Shown: positions 7,708 through 14,635 of the stretch, one piece after another
Layout of the letters: each line of letters starts with the position of its first letter
Numbering within the stretch: the stretch's first letter is position 1
Assembly (NCBI GenBank): GCA_012727415.1
Contig: JAAYHI010000002.1
Location: 1-20,073 of the forward strand
Direction: 5' to 3'
Length of the DNA stretch: 20,073 nucleotides
Origin: Bacillota bacterium
GTDB taxonomy: Bacteria; Bacillota; Proteinivoracia; UBA4975
Position numbers and translations under genes: made by a program
Notes under the pieces: model-generated
Seen by the model: only the letters and a program-made list of their open reading frames with translations
Database searches by the model: none
Told to the model about the DNA's origin: nothing

Positions 7708-8505
7708 CTACAACATTACCCTGAATGCTTTTACGTCGTATCCCAGCAAACTCTTGCCTATTTGTTCGAAATTCCGGGGGTCGCCGCTGACAAAAAACCG
7801 CCGCCTGCCCTCCTGGGCAGAGTTGAGCAATCCCTGAGCTCGTAAAACATCTCTGGCGGCCAAAGCAGTATATTGTGCCGAGTTGACCAGCGCCACCCCT
7901 TCACCCATCACTGCAGCCAGCACGTGTTCCATCAGGGGATAGTGGGTACAGCCCAGGATTAGAGTGTCAATGCCCTGTCCCTTCAGGGGGGCCAGGTAAC
8001 TCTCAGCTATTCTGTAAGCCTCCGGTGTATCGGTAAGCTGGTTTTCAACCAAGAGCACGAAGAGAGGACAGGCCTTGGCGAAGACTTTCGCCTCTTTATC
8101 CCTGGCCAAAATTGCATTGGGATATGCCTTGCTGGCAATAGTGGCCTCAGTGCCGATTACGCCTATACGCCTGGAGCGGCTCTTGTCCAGGGCTGCCTGG
8201 ACGCCGGGCTCCAAAACCCCCAGCACCGGGAAGGGAAACCGGTCCTGGTAATAGCCAAGCCCTACTGCCGTGGCAGTGTTGCATGCCACAATCAAGAGCT
8301 TGATGTCCTGGGTGGCAGCAAGAAATTCAATAATCTCTGTGGCAAAACTCCTGACTGCCTCGGGCTCCTTGGCTCCGTAGGGCATGCGGGCAGTATCCCC
8401 AAAGTATACGATATCCTCTCCGGGCAACAGCCTGTTCAGCTCTTTGACCAGGGTCAGCCCGCCCACACCGGAGTCCAGAAGGCCGATGGCTTTCTTTTCT
8501 TCCAT
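7708..8505 (-). CDS. murI: Glutamate racemase
   Basis: 265 residues from the ATG at 8505, which has GGAGG eight bases upstream; the longer reading to 8550 lacks an RBS. The two-cysteine racemase motifs are complete: LLDSGVGGL with Asp11/Ser12, VACNTAT with Cys75, and GCTHYP with Cys186 and His188. It interconverts L- and D-glutamate, normally to supply D-glutamate for peptidoglycan. It is the first gene of the glutamate-mutase operon, with 12 bases to glmS. The context allows a second role, feeding D-glutamate into L-glutamate fermentation, or simply co-regulation of a housekeeping gene; this is inference. Aspartate racemase is unlikely given the motif set. Confidence 0.95.
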   Translation of the reverse strand: MEEKKAIGLLDSGVGGLTLVKELNRLLPGEDIVYFGDTARMPYGAKEPEAVRSFATEIIEFLAATQDIKLLIVACNTATAVGLGYYQDRFPFPVLGVLEPGVQAALDKSRSRRIGVIGTEATIASKAYPNAILARDKEAKVFAKACPLFVLLVENQLTDTPEAYRIAESYLAPLKGQGIDTLILGCTHYPLMEHVLAAVMGEGVALVNSAQYTALAARDVLRAQGLLNSAQEGRRRFFVSGDPRNFEQIGKSLLGYDVKAFRVML

Positions 8506-8520
8506 ATGTACGACCTCCAT

Positions 8521-8546
8521 TACTGTCATTGGACCTATGGACAGTA
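8521..8546. promoter_or_regulatory. Inverted repeat at the presumed murI operon start site (candidate operator)
   Basis: TACTGTC and GACAGTA are perfect seven-base arms separated by 12 bases. The element lies between the candidate -10 and the murI RBS, over the expected transcription start. Geometry fits a dimeric repressor site or a weak leader hairpin. The binding protein is unknown. Confidence 0.35.
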
Positions 8547-8548
8547 CC

Positions 8549-8577
8549 AATATAGCACATGTTTGTACTCTATTCTA
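8549..8577 (-). promoter_or_regulatory. Candidate sigma-A promoter of the murI-glm operon (extended -10)
   Basis: Minus strand: -10 TATATT (8549-8554) preceded by TGC, which makes an extended -10. At a 17-base spacer the -35 is TAGAAT (8572-8577), a weak match. The expected start is near 8542, giving a leader of about 37 bases before the murI ATG. Confidence 0.4.
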
Positions 8578-8720
8578 TAGGATTCTCCATCGGTAAGAAA
8601 CAATCAACCTGATTGTAATAAACTAATCATTTTTATAAGGAAGTAATGTTACAACTGGGAAAATATGTGTGAGGAGTGCAGACGTTTCCTGGTATATTTT
8701 GCGATAGGCCCTTCCGTAGC

Positions 8721-8868
8721 ATGAAGGAGATTACATCACAATTCAACTTTCCCAGAGGATGTGCAAAAGTTTATAGCTGAGGGGCTGGATTATCAATGGA
8801 TATGTGATGCTTATGACTATGTCATGTCCCTTGAAGATATTGAAACAATAAGAGTTAATGACAACTAA
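8721..8868 (+). pseudogene. Small AT-rich ORF with apparent one-base frameshift
   Basis: The 391-base gap between murI and the DUF2179 gene is clearly richer in A+T than its surroundings. On the plus strand ATG AAG at 8721 opens nine codons (MKEITSQFN). After one extra C in the TTTCCC run near 8750 the frame continues as FPEDVQKFIAEGL, DYQWICDAYDYVM and SLEDIETIRVNDN to TAA at 8866-8868. Removing one C would give a coherent, acidic 48-residue protein, or the C-terminal end of a larger one. The uncorrected second frame can be read back to an ATG at 8665 (MCEECRRF) but meets an in-frame TGA at 8722. No good RBS is seen and the family was not recognised. It could be a gene relic from transfer, a sequencing slip, or chance. 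Confidence 0.4.
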
Positions 8869-8874
8869 TAAAAG

Positions 8875-8903
8875 AAATGACACGGGAACCCCTGTGTCAT
8901 TTT
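8875..8903. terminator. Bidirectional hairpin terminator at the end of the DUF2179 gene
   Basis: AAATGACAC and GTGTCATTT form nine perfect pairs, extended by GGG/CCT-type pairs around a small loop. A T-rich run follows on the minus strand (TTTCTTTTATT) and TTTTGATTT on the plus strand. The TGA of the DUF2179 gene lies in one arm. It also closes the small plus-strand ORF on the other side. Confidence 0.7.
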
Positions 8904-9424
8904 GATTTATTGCGCTGCTTATAATACCCGCCCATGGTCTTGCGGGCATCCATGACTATGGCGAATGAATGGCTGTCATGTTCTTTAATTAATTCCATTA
9001 ACTTAGGCAGCTGTTTGCGTTCAGTGATAATGGTCAGTATGTCCTTGGGGCCGTCCTTGCCCCAGCCTTCGGTGACAGTGACCCCATAGCCATTGTCCCG
9101 GAGACAACTGATCAGGGAGTCGCTGTTTGCCTCGACGACAACCTCGGCGCCGACAAAACCCAGGGCCATTTTTTCTTCGATATAAATGCCGAGGATGTTA
9201 CCGCAGGCAAAGCCCAGGGCATATACCAGCAGATACTCCCAGCGGTCCAATTGATTGACGACACGGCCCAGGGCAAGGATGTAGACGAGGACTTCGAAAA
9301 AGCCTATGACAGCCGAAGGCATACGCCGTCCCCTGACCAGCATCAACATCCGCAGGGTTCCCAGGGTAACGTCTGTCACCCGGGCGACAAAAATGAGCAG
9401 TGCTGTTATCACTATTTCCACCAA
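8897..9424 (-). CDS. DUF2179/UPF0316 membrane protein (YebE-like)
   Basis: 175 residues with about three N-terminal membrane segments (roughly 3-20, 35-55, 62-82) containing the family's RVTDVTLGTLRMLMLVRG and FACGNILGIYIEEKMALG blocks. A soluble C-terminal DUF2179 domain (about 90-165) has the ILTIITERKQLPKLMELIKEHD and FAIVMDARKTMGGYY pattern. The domain is small and alpha/beta; its biochemical role is not established. The start is TTG at 9424 with AAGGAGG seven bases upstream. It is a single-gene unit with its own promoter and terminator. Confidence 0.88.
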   Translation of the reverse strand: MVEIVITALLIFVARVTDVTLGTLRMLMLVRGRRMPSAVIGFFEVLVYILALGRVVNQLDRWEYLLVYALGFACGNILGIYIEEKMALGFVGAEVVVEANSDSLISCLRDNGYGVTVTEGWGKDGPKDILTIITERKQLPKLMELIKEHDSHSFAIVMDARKTMGGYYKQRNKSK

Positions 9425-9453
9425 TGTAATTCCTCCTTCTAGGCGGTTATCCT

Positions 9454-9481
9454 ATTGTATTCATTAGTATCTTTTGTGCAA
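9454..9481 (-). promoter_or_regulatory. Sigma-A promoter for the DUF2179 gene
   Basis: Minus strand: -35 TTGCAC (9476-9481), 16-base spacer, -10 TACAAT (9454-9459). The expected start is near 9447, which gives a short leader before the RBS. The -35 shares its first two T with the T tract of the upstream terminator. Confidence 0.65.
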
Positions 9482-9514
9482 AAATATTCCGCAGCAGTGG
9501 CTGTGGGCTGCGGA
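9481..9514 (-). terminator. Rho-independent terminator after the MarR gene
   Basis: TCCGCAGC and GCTGCGGA make eight perfect pairs around an 11-base loop, followed by ATATTTTT on the minus strand. It ends the region 3 operon just after the marR stop. Confidence 0.75.
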
Positions 9515-9522
9515 GATTAAGC

Positions 9523-9981
9523 TCAATCATTTTTCTGGCATGGGGGTTTCATCATTACGTATAAAGAGTTCAGGGCTTTCTGCAAAGCCTCAATTTCTTC
9601 GGGAGAAATCTGGGCCAAAAGTCCGCTGAGATAGCGCTTGCGATTTTCAATTACTGCGTGTATCATCTCATGCCCTTTCTCCGACATTTGCAGCCTGACA
9701 ACCCGGCGATCGCTGCTGTCTCTCTTCCTGACAACCAAGCCATCGCGTTCCATCCTGTCAATGAGATCCGTAGCCGTGCTGCTGGCAAGGTACAATTTAT
9801 TGCCCAAATCACCGATAGTCATGTCCCCATTATCCCTTAACACCAACAATGCGTTAAACTGTGGAGTAGTAATGCCAAATTCATTGAGTATATCTCGCCC
9901 CCGACACTTGATGACAAAGCTGACCCTTCGAATTAACTTGTCAATCTCTGCCACATAGGGTTCATGAGTGACCGCGTCCAT
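9523..9981 (-). CDS. MarR-family transcriptional regulator
   Basis: 152 residues from the ATG at 9981, which has GGGAGGTG at good spacing; the open frame extends upstream to 10275 but overlaps queG in a different frame and lacks MarR features. The winged-helix core is clear: ITTPQFNALLVL (helices 1-2), MTIGDLGNKLYLASSTATDLIDRME (helix-turn-helix and recognition helix) and LVVRKRDSSDRRVVRLQMSEKG (wing). One cysteine (Cys27, FVIKCRGR) sits in the dimerisation helix. The protein resembles a clostridial MarR group close to YusO. It lies 46 bases after queG and may have its own promoter, so it may control itself or the upstream operon. The ligand is unknown. Confidence 0.92.
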   Translation of the reverse strand: MDAVTHEPYVAEIDKLIRRVSFVIKCRGRDILNEFGITTPQFNALLVLRDNGDMTIGDLGNKLYLASSTATDLIDRMERDGLVVRKRDSSDRRVVRLQMSEKGHEMIHAVIENRKRYLSGLLAQISPEEIEALQKALNSLYVMMKPPCQKND

Positions 9982-10014
9982 CAAGACACCTCCCGGGAAG
10001 ATGATTAAAAAATG

Positions 10015-10043
10015 ATAATACCATAGATTAATCGCAGCGAAAA
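10015..10043 (-). promoter_or_regulatory. Candidate extended -10 promoter and palindrome upstream of marR
   Basis: Minus strand TGG-TATTAT (10015-10023) is an extended -10; the -35 at 17 bases (TTTTCG, 10038-10043) is weak. A perfect palindrome GATTAATC (10026-10033) lies in the spacer, and another TTAATC half-site is at 10003-10008. This arrangement would suit autoregulation by MarR but is unproven. Confidence 0.35.
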
Positions 10044-11041
10044 CAACTGCACGGGCCCTGCTCCTGGTCAATGTCTGCCAGCACAGCCCTGGCAGTCTCA
10101 GCCACCAGCCCTTCCCCCCGGGCCAGTTTCTGCAGCACTTCCAGGCAACTCCCGCTGGCAGCGGCAGCGAGGACAACATTGCGCCGCAGTACATTGCTCC
10201 CGCGCCAGGATGCAGCAGTCCTCCGGAAAAAAGCCTTAAACTCCGAGGCTGGCATCGCCAGCAAGCTCTCCACATTCAACCAGGGGCTGGGGGCATCTTC
10301 GACAGGTTTGTTGTGAGGACAGGCCAGCTGGCAAAAATCACAGCCGTAGATCATCCTGTGCCTGCTGAGGGCACGACGTTGTGGAAGACTGAGGCTTTTT
10401 TTCACTGTAAGCAAGTAGGCCATGCAACGGGTATAGTCGTAAACATAGTCTTCTTTATAGGCTTTAGTGGGACATGCCTCCAGGCATAACTGACAAGCGC
10501 CGCACTGGTCAGCCAGGGGGACATCTGGGGGCAACTCCAAATCAGTTACCAACAGGCCCAGCCAGACAAAGGACCCCACATTGGGAACGACAATAAAATT
10601 ATTCTTTCCCTGCCATCCCACCCCTGACCGCCAAGCGTATAAGCGTTCACAGCCAGGGCCGTTGTCCGCCTGCAGGATGTACTTCGTCCCTGGCTGCAGT
10701 TTTTCGAGATAATCTCCCAACTGCTTGAGCTTTGCCAACACCACCTCATGGTAGTCAGGCTCCCAGGCAAAGGGAGACAAATAGCCCTTGCCCAGGGGTG
10801 GAGAAGAATAATCCCTGGCGTAGCGGTCCAGGTAAGAAACGGCACCCACCAGCACTGACCTGGCCTCGGGCAGCCAGAAGCGGGGAGAACATCTGTACTC
10901 CGGCTTCCATGGCACATAGGGAGGGCGGGGGCTGAGGGACAAGCGGCGAAGCATTTCCCCATCCTCAGCAGCCGGGGCAATACCCAAAGCACAAAAACCC
11001 AGTACTTTGGCCCGGTCTTTAAGCAGGCTGGCCTTCGTCAA
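10028..11041 (-). CDS. queG: Epoxyqueuosine reductase QueG
   Basis: 337 residues. QueG reduces epoxyqueuosine to queuosine in tRNA (Asp, Asn, His, Tyr) and uses cobalamin and two [4Fe-4S] clusters by family knowledge. The first cluster motif is CGACQLCLEACP (Cys180, 183, 186, 190). The second set is Cys206 (YTRCMAYL) with GCDFCQLACPHNK (Cys234, 237, 241). The catalytic-aspartate region reads QADNGPGCERLYAWRSG (Asp126) followed by VGWQGKNNF. The C-terminal HEAT-like part has WRGSNVLRRNVVLAAAAS. The start is taken as TTG at 11041, overlapping the upstream gene by 23 bases with a poor RBS, so coupling is likely and a slightly different start is possible. No other queuosine gene is in the window. 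A second B12 enzyme near glutamate mutase is probably coincidence. Confidence 0.92.
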   Translation of the reverse strand: MTKASLLKDRAKVLGFCALGIAPAAEDGEMLRRLSLSPRPPYVPWKPEYRCSPRFWLPEARSVLVGAVSYLDRYARDYSSPPLGKGYLSPFAWEPDYHEVVLAKLKQLGDYLEKLQPGTKYILQADNGPGCERLYAWRSGVGWQGKNNFIVVPNVGSFVWLGLLVTDLELPPDVPLADQCGACQLCLEACPTKAYKEDYVYDYTRCMAYLLTVKKSLSLPQRRALSRHRMIYGCDFCQLACPHNKPVEDAPSPWLNVESLLAMPASEFKAFFRRTAASWRGSNVLRRNVVLAAAASGSCLEVLQKLARGEGLVAETARAVLADIDQEQGPCSCFRCD

Positions 11042-11798
11042 GCTGTTTGAAATCTTGACCCAACTCCTTTAACGCAGCCATCATTGCCTCTATATCCGCA
11101 GCTGCTTGTTGCTGCAGCACTGTCAGCTCAGCTACAGTACTTGTCCCCTCCGTTAATACCTGGGACCGCTGCTGGATACCCTCGAGAATTCTTTCGATAT
11201 TCAACAGGGACTGAGCGCTGTCATCGGCCAGAGTCTTAATCTCCTCGGCCACAACTGCGAAACCCTTGCCTTCTTCACCAACTCTTGCCGCTTCAATGGC
11301 CGAGTTAAGGCCAATAATTTTACTGCGCTTGGCAGTGCGTTTAATTGTGTCCAGGATTCTGTTTGTGAGTTCAAGATCCCCGGCAATATCCGCAGCCGCT
11401 TCCTTTAATGCTTCTCCCACCTGAGTCAGCCGCTGGGAGTATGTGTGTAACTGCGAAAGTCCCAAGGAAATTTTGTCAACACTTGCCCGCAACTGGGATG
11501 AAGCGGCAGAAAAAGCTGTGTCCGGTACAGGTACTACAGCCTGCTCCTTTCCTGCCCCCAGCAGCGAAAGGGCTGCGGCTGCCGGGACGATAAATACTCC
11601 CGGGTCCTGGAGGTCACCGATGCAATCGATGACTATGGCTACTGGGGCGATTTCCATTGCCAGGTCATAATCGTTGTAGACCGGGAAAGGAAAATCTCCC
11701 TCCAGTGCTGGCCCTGCAGCCCACATGATTCTGTCAGCCAGGTCATTGATAAATTTAGCTACATGTCCGGGGTCATCAGCGTAAATTCCAATTCTCAT
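11019..11798 (-). CDS. Small cytosolic chemoreceptor-like (MCP signalling domain) protein
   Basis: 259 residues with no membrane segment or HAMP domain. Residues 1-90 form an alpha/beta-looking domain (MRIGIYADDPGHVAKF, then VAIVIDCIGDLQDPGVFIV) that I do not recognise; it could bind a ligand or be receiver-like. Residues 98-255 are long helices with the conserved hairpin tip of methyl-accepting proteins, IIGLNSAIEAARVGEEGKGF and AVVAEEIKTLADDS (161-194), which contacts CheW/CheA in classic receptors. The coiled coil is short, with little space for normal methylation helices. ATG at 11798 follows GGGGAGG. It sits between the dipeptidase gene and queG, with no other chemotaxis gene in view. 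A non-chemotactic sensor role is possible. Confidence 0.8.
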   Translation of the reverse strand: MRIGIYADDPGHVAKFINDLADRIMWAAGPALEGDFPFPVYNDYDLAMEIAPVAIVIDCIGDLQDPGVFIVPAAAALSLLGAGKEQAVVPVPDTAFSAASSQLRASVDKISLGLSQLHTYSQRLTQVGEALKEAAADIAGDLELTNRILDTIKRTAKRSKIIGLNSAIEAARVGEEGKGFAVVAEEIKTLADDSAQSLLNIERILEGIQQRSQVLTEGTSTVAELTVLQQQAAADIEAMMAALKELGQDFKQLDEGQPA

Positions 11799-11838
11799 TG
11801 AAGCCTCCCCTTTCGTGGTTGGAGATTAAAATTCCCCT

Positions 11839-13194
11839 TTATTTTCCCTGTCCCAGTTTGGCAATGGCATCGCTGTAGATCTCGGCCAAATGCACCAAGT
11901 GGGAAACAGAGATGTATTCATCGGGCTGATGGGCCAGCTCAGTCTGACCGGGGAAAACCGGACCAAAGGCCACAGCATTGTCCAGGGCCCGGGCATAAGT
12001 GCCGCCCCCGATGGAAATGAGTTTCGCTTCCTGGCCGGTATGCTTCTCATATACTTGTTGTAATATCTGGATGAGCTCTGAGTTTCCGTCCACATATAAA
12101 GGTGCCTTGCCGCCATGGGACTGAAGGGTAACTGCCGGGGGCAGGCCGGCTGCCAGGCGTTCAAGAATTTGTTCTTCTGTGAAGCTAACGGGATAGCGAA
12201 TGTCCACCATGACGGCAACCCTGTTGCCTTTCATGGAGATAACACCCATATTAGCCGTAAGGGGGCCGGATACCTCATCCCGCACCTCGATATTGAGGCC
12301 GCGGCCATCATGGCTGAAGCCAATGTGTTCGTAAAGATCGTTGATAATTCCCTGGTCAAATCCCAAGTGAACCAGCATTGCCAAAGCATAGCTGATTGCA
12401 TTGACGCCAGTCTCCGGCAGGCTGCCGTGAGCAGAGACCCCCTTAAAGACCATGGTAATTTCCGATTCCTCGCGGATAATGTCCATTTTCGCGCCAATTT
12501 TCGCGGCAGTCTTTGCCAGGAGGCCGTCGTCTTCAATGCCTCTCAGTGTCACCCGGCAACGATCGGGGACCATGTTGGGGCGGTTGCCCCCCTGGATGTT
12601 GACAAGTTCGATTCCCTTTGGCGTCTGCAATTCCCCGGATAATTCCACCATGAGAATGCCTTTTTCGCTGTTGATAACGGGAAATTCTGCATCCGGGGTA
12701 AAGGCAACCTCGGGCTTTCCCGCCAGGGGCAAGTAATTGCGCATGCACTCCCAGTCGCTTTCCTCATCACAGCCCAGAATAAGGCGGATGCGGCGCCGGG
12801 GCCGCCAGCCGGACTCCTTTAAAGCAGCCAGGCCATAGAGAACTGCCATCGCCGGTCCCTTATTGTCTATAGTGCCCCGGCCATACAGTTTGCCGTCAAT
12901 AATTTCGCCGCCAAAGGGGTCGACGCTCCAGCCTTCGCCGGCAGGAACGACATCCAGGTGGCAAAGAATCCCAACAATTTCATTGCCTTCACCATACTCA
13001 ATATGGCCGGCATAACCGGAGAAGTTCTCCGCCTTAAAACCCAACTCCCTGCCCTTCTCCAGGGCATACTCCAGAGCCTGGGCGACTCCCTGGCCAAAAG
13101 GCTTGCCCTCTCCGGCAGGAGCCTCTTTCACACTGGCAATACGCACAATCTCCTGGGTAGCCCTAATGAGCTCCTCCTTATTGCCAATAATCAT
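11839..13194 (-). CDS. pepV: PepV-type M20 dipeptidase (Sapep family)
   Basis: 451 residues, matching the long PepV/Sapep group of M20 zinc peptidases. Metal and catalytic residues are visible: CHLDVVP (His79, Asp81), GTIDNKGP (Asp110), GCDEESDW (Glu144/145), TPDAEFP (Asp168), and a C-terminal histidine in GQTELAHQPDEYI. The insert between the catalytic segments (about 180-330) is the lid domain that gives dipeptide selectivity. Cytosolic, it would release amino acids from dipeptides with broad specificity, including possible D-amino acid dipeptides. ATG at 13194 has GGAGGTG upstream, 14 bases after plsY. An amino-acid-fermenting lifestyle fits. The gene symbol follows the closest known family and is an inference. 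Confidence 0.92.
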   Translation of the reverse strand: MIIGNKEELIRATQEIVRIASVKEAPAGEGKPFGQGVAQALEYALEKGRELGFKAENFSGYAGHIEYGEGNEIVGILCHLDVVPAGEGWSVDPFGGEIIDGKLYGRGTIDNKGPAMAVLYGLAALKESGWRPRRRIRLILGCDEESDWECMRNYLPLAGKPEVAFTPDAEFPVINSEKGILMVELSGELQTPKGIELVNIQGGNRPNMVPDRCRVTLRGIEDDGLLAKTAAKIGAKMDIIREESEITMVFKGVSAHGSLPETGVNAISYALAMLVHLGFDQGIINDLYEHIGFSHDGRGLNIEVRDEVSGPLTANMGVISMKGNRVAVMVDIRYPVSFTEEQILERLAAGLPPAVTLQSHGGKAPLYVDGNSELIQILQQVYEKHTGQEAKLISIGGGTYARALDNAVAFGPVFPGQTELAHQPDEYISVSHLVHLAEIYSDAIAKLGQGK

Positions 13195-13208
13195 CGTTAC
13201 ACCTCCAA

Positions 13209-13793
13209 TTACTTTGCCCCGAACCTGCGCTCGGTGCCTGCCCGCAGGGCTTTGATGTTGACCTTATGCCTGTACATGCCGATTATCAACAACAAGATTC
13301 CCAGCCCTTTAAACCACAGGCTGGTATCACTGACCAGCAACATAGTCGTCATTGTCATGAGAAAATTCAGTGATCCCAGGGACACATACTTGGTCATCAG
13401 CACAATAAAGACCGCTGCCAGCAATGCTCCCACAGCCAAATCGGGGAACAAGAAGAGATACGCGCCGATGGAAACGGCAATGCCCTTGCCGCCCCTAAAC
13501 CCTACGTATACAGACCAGTTGTGACCCAGTACGGCAGCCAGCACTGCGCAGGCCGTGGCGGCTTCGCTGATTAGCCAGGAACGGGTAATTATCAGGGCCA
13601 GCAAGACTTTGCCAACATCCATCAAGGCCACAATTGTTCCCAGGCGAGGCCCCAAGACTCGATATGCATTGGTGCCGCCTATGTTGCCACTGCCTTCGCT
13701 GGTAATGTCTATGCCCTTTATGTTGCCAATGATATAAGCAGAAGGAATTGCTCCAAGCAAGTAACTGTAAATCGTTACAAGGACGTAGTGCAT
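13209..13793 (-). CDS. plsY: Acyl-phosphate:glycerol-3-phosphate acyltransferase PlsY
   Basis: 194-residue integral membrane enzyme making lysophosphatidic acid from acyl-phosphate and glycerol 3-phosphate, the first step of phospholipid synthesis in most Gram-positives. The conserved loops are SEGSGNIGGTNAYRVLGPRLG and GFRGGKGIAVSIGAYL; five or so membrane segments separate them. The ATG at 13793 has GGAGGAG at the right spacing; the upstream TTG codon next to it is not preferred. It lies 28 bases after the GNAT-like gene and 14 before pepV, within one operon. PlsX is not in the window. Confidence 0.96.
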   Translation of the reverse strand: MHYVLVTIYSYLLGAIPSAYIIGNIKGIDITSEGSGNIGGTNAYRVLGPRLGTIVALMDVGKVLLALIITRSWLISEAATACAVLAAVLGHNWSVYVGFRGGKGIAVSIGAYLFLFPDLAVGALLAAVFIVLMTKYVSLGSLNFLMTMTTMLLVSDTSLWFKGLGILLLIIGMYRHKVNIKALRAGTERRFGAK

Positions 13794-13821
13794 CAAATCT
13801 CCTCCACTAATTTGCTATTGG

Positions 13822-14523
13822 CTACAATTCTCGGGGGGCAACGTAGTAATAAAGTTTTCCAAATTCCCGATAACCCAAGGGGGCTAACAGAGCCGACAAC
13901 TCCTCAGTGTCCGCCCGGATCACCACGGGACTTCCCCGGCCTAACAACTCAGCGGTCACCGCCCCATAGGCCTGTTCCACCCAATAGTTCTCCAGCCTAT
14001 AGCCAACCCATTCGATAATTTCCTGCCAGGGAGATACCACCTGCTGACTGGAACAGGTAGCCGCCAGGACTCCATCTGCATCGTAAACCTCATAGTCCCA
14101 GCCCCCCAGGGTATGGGGGTCGGGATTAGAACTCACAGTGACTTCAAACCGCTTTTTCCAGGTGCTGGTCAGGTTGCGAACACATAGAGATGACTGGGTG
14201 ACCACTCCTCCCGGGAACCACCGCTGCAGCATATCCAAAGTATGTAAGCCGGCTGTATAGAAGCGGCAGAGATCCAGGTCTGGCAGCGGTGCCAACAGGG
14301 TCTCCAGGTGCATTTCGTTGTCCAGCCGCAGCCAAATGCATTGGCGATGAATTGCCACCAATCCCCCTGCCCAGGGGAAGGCGCCGAGCCCATAGACGGA
14401 ACTGGATGGAGTCTCGAGACAGCTTTCCAGCACCCACATCAGTTCGTAATTCTCCAAAGGCTCAGCGGAGAAATGTTGAATCAATTCCCGGATTTGCCCG
14501 TGGCTAAGCTTTTCTGCCTGCAC
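13822..14523 (-). CDS. Uncharacterised protein, possibly GNAT-fold
   Basis: 233 residues from the GTG at 14523, preceded by AGAGGTGAG; an in-frame ATG-like extension to 14556 would run into the promoter -10 and is rejected. I do not recognise the family with certainty. The C-terminal half has features loosely like GNAT acetyltransferases: YGAVTAELLGRGSPVVIRAD followed by LGYREFGKLYYYV, the latter like the final strand-turn-strand of that fold. The N-terminal half contains many Leu, Trp and Cys residues (for example LDLCRFYTAGLHTLDMLQRW) and no clear acetyl-CoA loop (Q/RxxGxG/A). No membrane segment or signal peptide is seen. It is first in the plsY-pepV operon. Function unknown. Confidence 0.75.
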   Translation of the reverse strand: MQAEKLSHGQIRELIQHFSAEPLENYELMWVLESCLETPSSSVYGLGAFPWAGGLVAIHRQCIWLRLDNEMHLETLLAPLPDLDLCRFYTAGLHTLDMLQRWFPGGVVTQSSLCVRNLTSTWKKRFEVTVSSNPDPHTLGGWDYEVYDADGVLAATCSSQQVVSPWQEIIEWVGYRLENYWVEQAYGAVTAELLGRGSPVVIRADTEELSALLAPLGYREFGKLYYYVAPREL

Positions 14524-14546
14524 AGACTCACCTCTTTTATAGACAT

Positions 14547-14574
14547 AGTATACCACAGAACGCAGGATTGACAG
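14547..14574 (-). promoter_or_regulatory. Sigma-A promoter of the plsY-pepV-queG operon
   Basis: Minus strand: -35 CTGTCA (14569-14574), 16-base spacer, extended -10 TGG-TATACT (14547-14552). The expected start near 14540 leaves a leader of under 20 bases before the GTG at 14523. It faces away from the plus-strand coat-like genes. Confidence 0.65.
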
Positions 14575-14577
14575 CTA

Positions 14578-14607
14578 GTATATTTATTGCCTGCAAGGGA
14601 CATGTTA
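14578..14607 (+). promoter_or_regulatory. Candidate forespore-type promoter (sigma-G/F-like) for the coat-like genes
   Basis: GTATA (14578-14582), 18-base spacer, CATGTTA (14601-14607) resembles the sigma-G consensus GMATR-N18-CATNMTA with one mismatch in each box. The start would be near 14614, 20 bases before the TTG start. No good vegetative promoter was seen on this strand. Short motifs like this occur by chance. Confidence 0.25.
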
Positions 14608-14635
14608 GTAATAAACACATAAGGGAGGCGCGTAA

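Noticed and set aside
8722..8724. In-frame TGA as a selenocysteine codon
   Set aside because: No SECIS-like hairpin was evident and the sequence around the TGA does not resemble a selenoprotein; a frameshift explains the peptide better.
8506..8896. Cobalamin riboswitch upstream of the B12-dependent mutase operon
   Set aside because: No B12-box-like conserved segment or suitable long leader was seen; the candidate promoter gives a leader of only about 37 bases.
8743..8949. Minus-strand open frame of 68 codons across the gap and the DUF2179 end
   Set aside because: It crosses the terminator hairpin and overlaps the real gene in another frame, with no RBS.
9982..10275. N-terminal extension of the MarR frame
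   Set aside because: The extension overlaps queG, carries no MarR sequence, and the ATG at 9981 has an ideal RBS.
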